Shown here one piece after another: positions 7,009 to 11,367 of a DNA stretch of 11,367 nt. Both the position numbers and the translations under genes were made by a program. Within the stretch, counting starts at the first letter, position 1. Each line of letters starts with the position of its first letter. Location of the stretch: positions 1 through 11,367 of the forward strand of contig CATLIP010000059.1 in NCBI GenBank assembly GCA_949957035.1, in the 5' to 3' direction. Origin of the DNA: an uncultured Lachnospiraceae bacterium. Its GTDB lineage: Bacteria; Bacillota_A; Clostridia; Lachnospirales; Lachnospiraceae. The notes beneath the pieces were generated by a model. The model saw only the letters and a program-made list of their open reading frames with translations. It made no database searches and was not told where the DNA came from.

Positions 7009-8004
7009 ATGAGAAGGATGTTGAAGAAGCTGTTTGCAGCGACAATTGTGTGTGCAATGCTGTTTTCCTTAGCGGCATGCAGTTCCGGAAGCGGAGATGC
7101 CGGAAGCGGCGGGGACTCAGAAGGCGGAGATTCTAAGGAGATTAAGATTGGATTCGTAGTCAGCGACATGTCGGATGCGTTTTTTGCACATCTTGTACAG
7201 AATATGGAAAAAGAGGCAAAGGAGCAAGGAGTCACGCTGACGACGAAAGAGTGTCCGGAAATCAGTGATAAGATTACGGGAATCGAGAATTTCATCGAGG
7301 CAGGATGCCAGACCATAATCTGCCATGTGACAGACGCAGATGCGTTGAAGGACGCTGCAAAGAGCGCAGAGGATGCAGGCGTACATTTTATTTCTTATGA
7401 TTCTGACATTGAAGGAACGTCCGCATTTATCGGAATCGATAATTATGAATATGGATATGAGATTGGAAAGAATGCGGCGGAATGGATTAACGAGACTTTT
7501 AAGGAGTCTGACAAGGTTCAGGTGGGTGTGTGCAATTACCCGGATTACCCGTTTCTTGTAGTCAGGGAAGAGGGAATCCTTGCAGCATTGGAGGAGCTGT
7601 CCCCGAACGCAGAAGTGGCTGTAACCGCAAAGGCAGGATACACCCCGGAAGGCGTGGATGTGGGCGACGCATGGGTACAGTCCAATCCTGACTTGAATGT
7701 AGTGGTAGGTATCAACGATGCTGGTGTCCTTGGGGTATACGAGACATTTAATGCAGCGGGAATCAAAGGAGAGAAACTGGGAATGTTCGGCGGAGATGCC
7801 GTAGACGACGCACTGGCGGCATTAAAGGACGGAGGCACATTCAGGGGAACGGTTTCTTCCGAGATGCTTGTACACTCTGATTACTTTGTTGACACGGCAG
7901 TAAAGCTGGCAAAGGGAGAAGAGCTTGAGGACAGGGAAATCTTATTCCCGCTGAAACCTGTAACGGCTGAAAATGTAGAAGAAATTATCGAGAGCCGGGA
8001 ATAA
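7009..8004 (+). CDS. Sugar ABC transporter substrate-binding lipoprotein (RbsB/XylF type)
   Basis: The 331-residue product starts with a lipoprotein signal: basic MRRMLKK, a hydrophobic core, then the lipobox LAAC with Cys24 as the lipidated residue. A Ser/Gly-rich linker follows. The mature protein begins IKIGFVVSDMSDAFFAHL, the first strand and ligand loop of periplasmic-binding-protein type 1 (Peripla_BP_4, PF13407). Other family marks are CHVTDADALKDAA, FISYDSD, VREEGILAAL and GINDAGVLGVY. It would be held on the outside of the membrane and deliver a sugar to the permease encoded downstream. The ligand cannot be named from sequence. GGAGGAG at 6997-7003 supports ATG 7009. An 86-nt gap with a terminator-like hairpin separates it from the ATPase gene, so it is probably made in excess, as is usual for binding proteins. 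Confidence 0.94.
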   Translation: MRRMLKKLFAATIVCAMLFSLAACSSGSGDAGSGGDSEGGDSKEIKIGFVVSDMSDAFFAHLVQNMEKEAKEQGVTLTTKECPEISDKITGIENFIEAGCQTIICHVTDADALKDAAKSAEDAGVHFISYDSDIEGTSAFIGIDNYEYGYEIGKNAAEWINETFKESDKVQVGVCNYPDYPFLVVREEGILAALEELSPNAEVAVTAKAGYTPEGVDVGDAWVQSNPDLNVVVGINDAGVLGVYETFNAAGIKGEKLGMFGGDAVDDALAALKDGGTFRGTVSSEMLVHSDYFVDTAVKLAKGEELEDREILFPLKPVTAENVEEIIESRE

Positions 8005-8012
8005 TCATTCAG

Positions 8013-8059
8013 GGATGGTATAGATGGATGGTGTAGTTTATACTGTACCATCCTTTTTT
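8013..8059 (+). terminator. Leaky terminator or attenuator with a duplicated left arm
   Basis: GGATGGTATAG (8013-8023) and GGATGGTGTAG (8026-8036) are near-identical copies, and each can pair over 11 bp with CTGTACCATCC (8043-8053). Six T follow (8054-8059). The second copy gives the compact hairpin with a six-base loop, the first a 19-base loop. Its place between the binding protein and the ATPase suggests partial termination that sets their relative amounts. Confidence 0.65.
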
Positions 8060-8090
8060 AGACTGTTTTTACGAGGTGGTGACGAATCAT

Positions 8091-9575
8091 ATGGAAAATA
8101 TTTTAGAGATAAAGAATGTGACTAAGAGATACCCGGGCGTCGTTGCGCTTAACAACATTTCCATAAACATTAGGCAGGGAGAGGTACATGCCCTTGTGGG
8201 GGAGAACGGCGCGGGAAAATCGACGATGATTAAGACAATCACGGGTGCAATTACGCCGGACGAGGGGGAGATTATCTATCAGGGGGAAAAATATCAGGGG
8301 ATGAACCCTATCCTGTCGGGCAAGGTCGGAATCGAGGCAATCTATCAGGAGTTTAATCTTGCGCCGGAACTGTCCGTAGAAGAAAATATTTACATGGGAA
8401 ACAAAGTAAACGAAGGCATTTTTATCGATAAGAAGGAACTGACAAGACGGACGCTTGACATATTGAAATCCTTGGATGCAGATATCGATCCGTCGACAAA
8501 GATACGGGATTTGACGGTGGCATATATGCAGCTTGTGGAGATTTCCAAAGCGCTGGCGAAAAATGTAAAGCTGTTGATTATGGACGAGCCTACGGCGCCG
8601 CTTACCGACAATGAGGTGGAGATACTTTTCAGGCTGGTAAAGCAGTTGAAGAAGGACGGTGTGTCCATTATCTATATCTCCCATCGGTTGGACGAGATTT
8701 TTGAGCTGGCGGACAGGGTGACGGTCATGCGGGACGGGCAGGTTATCAAGACCGTGGATATCCAGGAGACAAACAAAAACCAGCTGATTTTCGACATGGT
8801 AGGACGGGAACTGACGGAAACCTATCCTTCAAGAGAGCCAAAGTATGGGGATACCATACTGGAAGTCAGGAATCTGTGCGGCCCGTCTAATCTGGAAACC
8901 TCTTTTTGTGTGCGTGCAGGTGAAATCGTAGGCTTGGCAGGACTGGTAGGGGCAGGGCGGACGGAAATCGCAAGGCTGATTATCGGCGCAGACAAGAAAC
9001 ATGGCGGTGAAATCTACGTAAACGGCAGGCAGGTGAAGATTGAGTCCCCGAAAGATGCGGTGGAGAACGGAATCGCATATGTTTCGGAAGACCGAAAAAA
9101 CCAGGGGGTACTGTTGAAAATGCCGATTTACTGGAACATTACGCTCCCGATTCTAAAAAGGCTGTCTAAGCTTGGGTTTGTTGATGTAAAGAAAGAGAAT
9201 GAATGTGTGAATCAATATAAAGAAGCGCTGCATATAAAGACGCCTTCCGTGAACCAGCTTGTGGGAAACTTATCCGGTGGAAACCAGCAGAAGGTAGCCG
9301 TCGCAAAATGGCTGGCGAGCGAATCAAAGGTATTGATTCTGGACGAGCCTACCCGGGGAATTGACGTAGGCGCTAAACAGGAGATGTACGAATTGATTAA
9401 CAAATTGACCGCAGAAGGACTGGGAATCCTGATGATATCTTCTGAGATGGAGGAAATCATGGGAATGTCAGACAGGATGTTGGTTATGGCAGAGGGCAAG
9501 GTCGTAGGAGAGCTTCAAAAAGAAGAGTTTACACAGGATAAGATTCTGAAGCTTGCATCAAATATCACGAATTAG
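8091..9575 (+). CDS. RbsA-like sugar ABC transporter ATP-binding protein
   Basis: This 494-residue protein has two ABC domains in tandem. Domain 1 is complete: Walker A GENGAGKST (37-45), Q-loop Gln86, Walker B LLIMDEP with Asp165/Glu166, and switch His198 in YISHRLDEI. Domain 2 has GLAGLVGAGRTE (281-292), the usual Lys-to-Arg form of this family, plus the signature LSGGNQQKVAVAKWL (from 394) and Walker B LILDEPTRGID with Asp418/Glu419. It energises sugar uptake from the cytoplasmic side of the permease encoded 12 nt downstream. ATG 8091 is preferred: GGTGGTGA at 8075-8082 is eight bases upstream and the protein then begins MENILEIKNVTKRYPG, as in other members. GTG codons at 8076 and 8079 are in frame but lie within that ribosome site. 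It is the active counterpart of the degraded copy at 5434. Confidence 0.95.
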   Translation: MENILEIKNVTKRYPGVVALNNISINIRQGEVHALVGENGAGKSTMIKTITGAITPDEGEIIYQGEKYQGMNPILSGKVGIEAIYQEFNLAPELSVEENIYMGNKVNEGIFIDKKELTRRTLDILKSLDADIDPSTKIRDLTVAYMQLVEISKALAKNVKLLIMDEPTAPLTDNEVEILFRLVKQLKKDGVSIIYISHRLDEIFELADRVTVMRDGQVIKTVDIQETNKNQLIFDMVGRELTETYPSREPKYGDTILEVRNLCGPSNLETSFCVRAGEIVGLAGLVGAGRTEIARLIIGADKKHGGEIYVNGRQVKIESPKDAVENGIAYVSEDRKNQGVLLKMPIYWNITLPILKRLSKLGFVDVKKENECVNQYKEALHIKTPSVNQLVGNLSGGNQQKVAVAKWLASESKVLILDEPTRGIDVGAKQEMYELINKLTAEGLGILMISSEMEEIMGMSDRMLVMAEGKVVGELQKEEFTQDKILKLASNITN

Positions 9576-9587
9576 GAGGAGCGGGAA

Positions 9588-10556
9588 ATGGATAAATTTA
9601 AAAATTTTTTAAAACAGTATTTTGTGTTAGTTATATTGATATTTTTAATCATACTTTTCGGCGCGTTAAGTCCGGAATCATTCCTTAGTATGTCGAATAT
9701 GATTACCAGTGTCAGGCAGTCGTCAATCATGGGAATTGCCACGATCGGGCTTTTGTTCGTGATGATTGCAGGCGGAATCGATCTTTCTCTCAGTTCGGTC
9801 ATTTCCCTGCAGTCAGTGCTTGCTGCGGTGCTGCTGGCCAAAGCCGGATGGGGATTATTGCCCGCATATATCGTTGGTTTGCTGGTGACGACGCTGATTG
9901 GACTTTTGACAGGCGGAATTATTGTTAAGACGGGAATCTTTCCGATGATAGGAACGCTGGCTTTGCAGATTATCCTTCAAGGCGTAGCGTATCTGATTTG
10001 CGGCGGCATGCCTGTATCCGGGCTTCCGGCGTCTGCGAAGGTCATCGGACAGGGGTATGTGGGGCCGGTGCCGATTCCGGTAATTGTGTTCGTGGCGGTC
10101 ATCGTCATAGCGTCTGTCGTGCTGAACCGTACCTACATAGGAAGACATTTCTACGCAATCGGAAGTAACGAGGAGGCGGCCAGGCTTTCAGGAATCAATA
10201 CGGTGAAGCTAAAGGTGGCGACTTATGGTATCGGAGGTTTCCTGTCCGGTCTGGCAGGAATCATCATGCTGGCGAGAATCAGCTCCGGGCAGCCTACGGC
10301 AGGTAAGAATATGGAGATGGACTGCCTGTCTGCCGCGGTCATCGGCGGTGTCAGCTTAACGGGCGGCGAGGGACGTATCTCTACGGCGGTCTGCGGCGTA
10401 CTGATTATCGGTGTATTGACGAATGGTATGACAATCTTGAATATCAGCGAGTATTACCAGTTAGTCATCCGCGGCGGGATCTTCCTTGGCGCCGTATGTC
10501 TGGACGGAATTCAGAAACAGTTGGCAGGAAAGAAGAAAATGAAGAAGGCGGTATAA
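9588..10556 (+). CDS. RbsC-like sugar ABC transporter permease
   Basis: The 322-residue hydrophobic protein of the BPD_transp_2 family has roughly eight to ten membrane helices. Family hallmarks are AGGIDLSLSS (61-70), the cytoplasmic coupling segment RTYIGRHFYAIGSNEEAARLSGIN (about 181-204) that contacts the ATPase, and AAVIGGVSLTGGEG (249-262). The C-terminus is lysine-rich and cytoplasmic. It forms the sugar channel together with the ATPase of 8091 and takes ligand from the lipoprotein of 7009. Only one permease gene is present, so a homodimer is expected, as for RbsC. AGGAGGA at 9574-9580 overlaps the stop of the ATPase gene and supports ATG 9588, so the two are tightly linked. The same coupling surface could also bind the pseudo-ATPase of 5434, but this is speculation. 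Confidence 0.95.
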   Translation: MDKFKNFLKQYFVLVILIFLIILFGALSPESFLSMSNMITSVRQSSIMGIATIGLLFVMIAGGIDLSLSSVISLQSVLAAVLLAKAGWGLLPAYIVGLLVTTLIGLLTGGIIVKTGIFPMIGTLALQIILQGVAYLICGGMPVSGLPASAKVIGQGYVGPVPIPVIVFVAVIVIASVVLNRTYIGRHFYAIGSNEEAARLSGINTVKLKVATYGIGGFLSGLAGIIMLARISSGQPTAGKNMEMDCLSAAVIGGVSLTGGEGRISTAVCGVLIIGVLTNGMTILNISEYYQLVIRGGIFLGAVCLDGIQKQLAGKKKMKKAV

Positions 10557-10558
10557 TA

Positions 10559-11367
10559 ATGGGAGAGTACAGGAAATATATGGAGCCAAAATATGGGGAG
10601 GCCGCGCCGGAGGTAATGATTCCTGCACCGGAGATTCTCGACCTTGAGAATCCGGGGGCGTGGAGGGAAATGCATAACCGGGAGTCGACCGCCGCTATGA
10701 CAGAGGCAATGAAGAAATGCAATTGTTATGAGAAACTGATGGAGGTGTGTGCAGAAGAGGTGTATGTCCGGCTTGCGGGGGAGTGTGTCCGTATGAAAAT
10801 ATTTACTCCGCCGGAGGCAAAAGACGGGATGCCTGTACTGCTCTACTACCATGGAGGCTCATTTTCCATGAACAGTATCGAAGTCTATGAATATGTACAC
10901 CGTTATCTTTCTGCTTACGGGAATATGGTGGTGGTCGCGCCGGATTACCATCTTGCGCCGGAATATAAATTTCCGCAGGGGCTTTATGAGGCTTACGACG
11001 CGCTGTTGTGGGCTCGGGAACATATTGAGGACTATCACGGAAATCCTGATAAGCTCTGTGTGGCGGGGGATAGTTCCGGCGGGAACTTTGCCACAGTGAC
11101 GGCGATGATGGCAAGGGACAAAAAAGGACCGGAGATTCGAAAGCAGATTCTCTTTTATCCGTTGACCACGAATTATGAGGAGGAGATGACAGAGTCGGAG
11201 AAGCGTTATGGACTGGGGTATTTTCTTGAGTACAACTGTATGGACGACCCGATGGCAGTATATTTTAAGGAGACAGAGGAACGCAAGAACCCGATGGCTT
11301 CGCCGCTGTTATGCGAGGATTTGAAACATCTGCCAAAGGCGTGTATTGTGGCAGCAGAATGTGACCC
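10559..11367 (+). CDS. HSL-family alpha/beta hydrolase (esterase), 3' end outside window
   Basis: The frame runs from ATG 10559 to the window edge without a stop, 269 complete codons. It matches the alpha/beta hydrolase fold-3 (hormone-sensitive lipase) group: oxyanion-hole motif YYHGGS (96-101), the conserved APDYHLAPEYKFP region (127-139), and the nucleophile elbow GDSSGG (170-175) with Ser172. The visible end, AAECDP, fits the DPL(R/x)D motif that carries the catalytic Asp (Asp269). The catalytic His would lie beyond the window. The enzyme is probably cytoplasmic, with no signal peptide seen. Only two bases separate it from the permease stop, so it belongs to the transporter operon and may remove acyl groups from the imported sugar. 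The ribosome site is weak (AAGGCGG near 10546-10551), which suggests coupling to permease translation. Confidence 0.88.
   Translation, partial: MGEYRKYMEPKYGEAAPEVMIPAPEILDLENPGAWREMHNRESTAAMTEAMKKCNCYEKLMEVCAEEVYVRLAGECVRMKIFTPPEAKDGMPVLLYYHGGSFSMNSIEVYEYVHRYLSAYGNMVVVAPDYHLAPEYKFPQGLYEAYDALLWAREHIEDYHGNPDKLCVAGDSSGGNFATVTAMMARDKKGPEIRKQILFYPLTTNYEEEMTESEKRYGLGYFLEYNCMDDPMAVYFKETEERKNPMASPLLCEDLKHLPKACIVAAECD

Noticed and set aside
8103..8684. Long antisense open frame inside the active ATPase gene
   Set aside because: It lies opposite a clearly conserved ABC domain, has no convincing ribosome site or recognisable domain, and is explained by codon bias of the real gene.

Overview
The window looks like a chromosomal segment of a low-to-mid GC Firmicute, most likely a clostridial gut-type bacterium close to Lachnospiraceae. 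This is inferred from the strong AGGAGG-type ribosome binding sites, the YesN/LytS-type two-component pair, the FtsX-type permease end, the AAA-ATPase-like protein and an RbsABC-type sugar transporter. No RNA genes, CRISPR arrays, insertion sequences or integrases are visible.

Left part (1-2512). The 3' end of an FtsX-family ABC permease is followed by an AAA-ATPase-like gene (637-1923). That gene lacks the C-terminal nuclease-like domain usual in its family and runs 41 nt into the convergent 3' end of a small DUF3592-like membrane protein gene (1883-2512, minus strand). The arrangement suggests an old deletion junction.

Central and right part (2773-11367). All genes are on the plus strand and appear to form one sugar-uptake locus: a YesN-like response regulator with an AraC-type DNA-binding domain; a short LytS/YesM-like histidine kinase with two membrane helices and no extracellular sensor; a full-length RbsA-like double ABC ATPase whose catalytic motifs are degraded; a lipoprotein sugar-binding protein; a normal RbsA-like ATPase; an RbsC-like permease; and an alpha/beta hydrolase of the HSL family, cut by the window end.

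The kinase and the degraded ATPase overlap by one base (TAATG), so they are probably translationally coupled. The most interesting idea here is that the pseudo-ATPase is a signalling part. It could dock on the permease or on the kinase and report sugar binding or transport to a kinase that has no sensor domain of its own.

Regulatory DNA fits this layout. Just before the binding-protein gene there is a good sigma-A promoter (TTGATA, 17 bp, TATACT). Directly upstream are two copies of TTTCCAANNAT with a 20-bp period, a plausible site for the response regulator. A long hairpin overlaps the promoter and would mask the binding-protein Shine-Dalgarno sequence only in read-through transcripts. After the binding-protein gene, a terminator-like hairpin with a duplicated left arm probably lowers expression of the ATPase, permease and esterase relative to the binding protein. 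The substrate cannot be read from the sequence.
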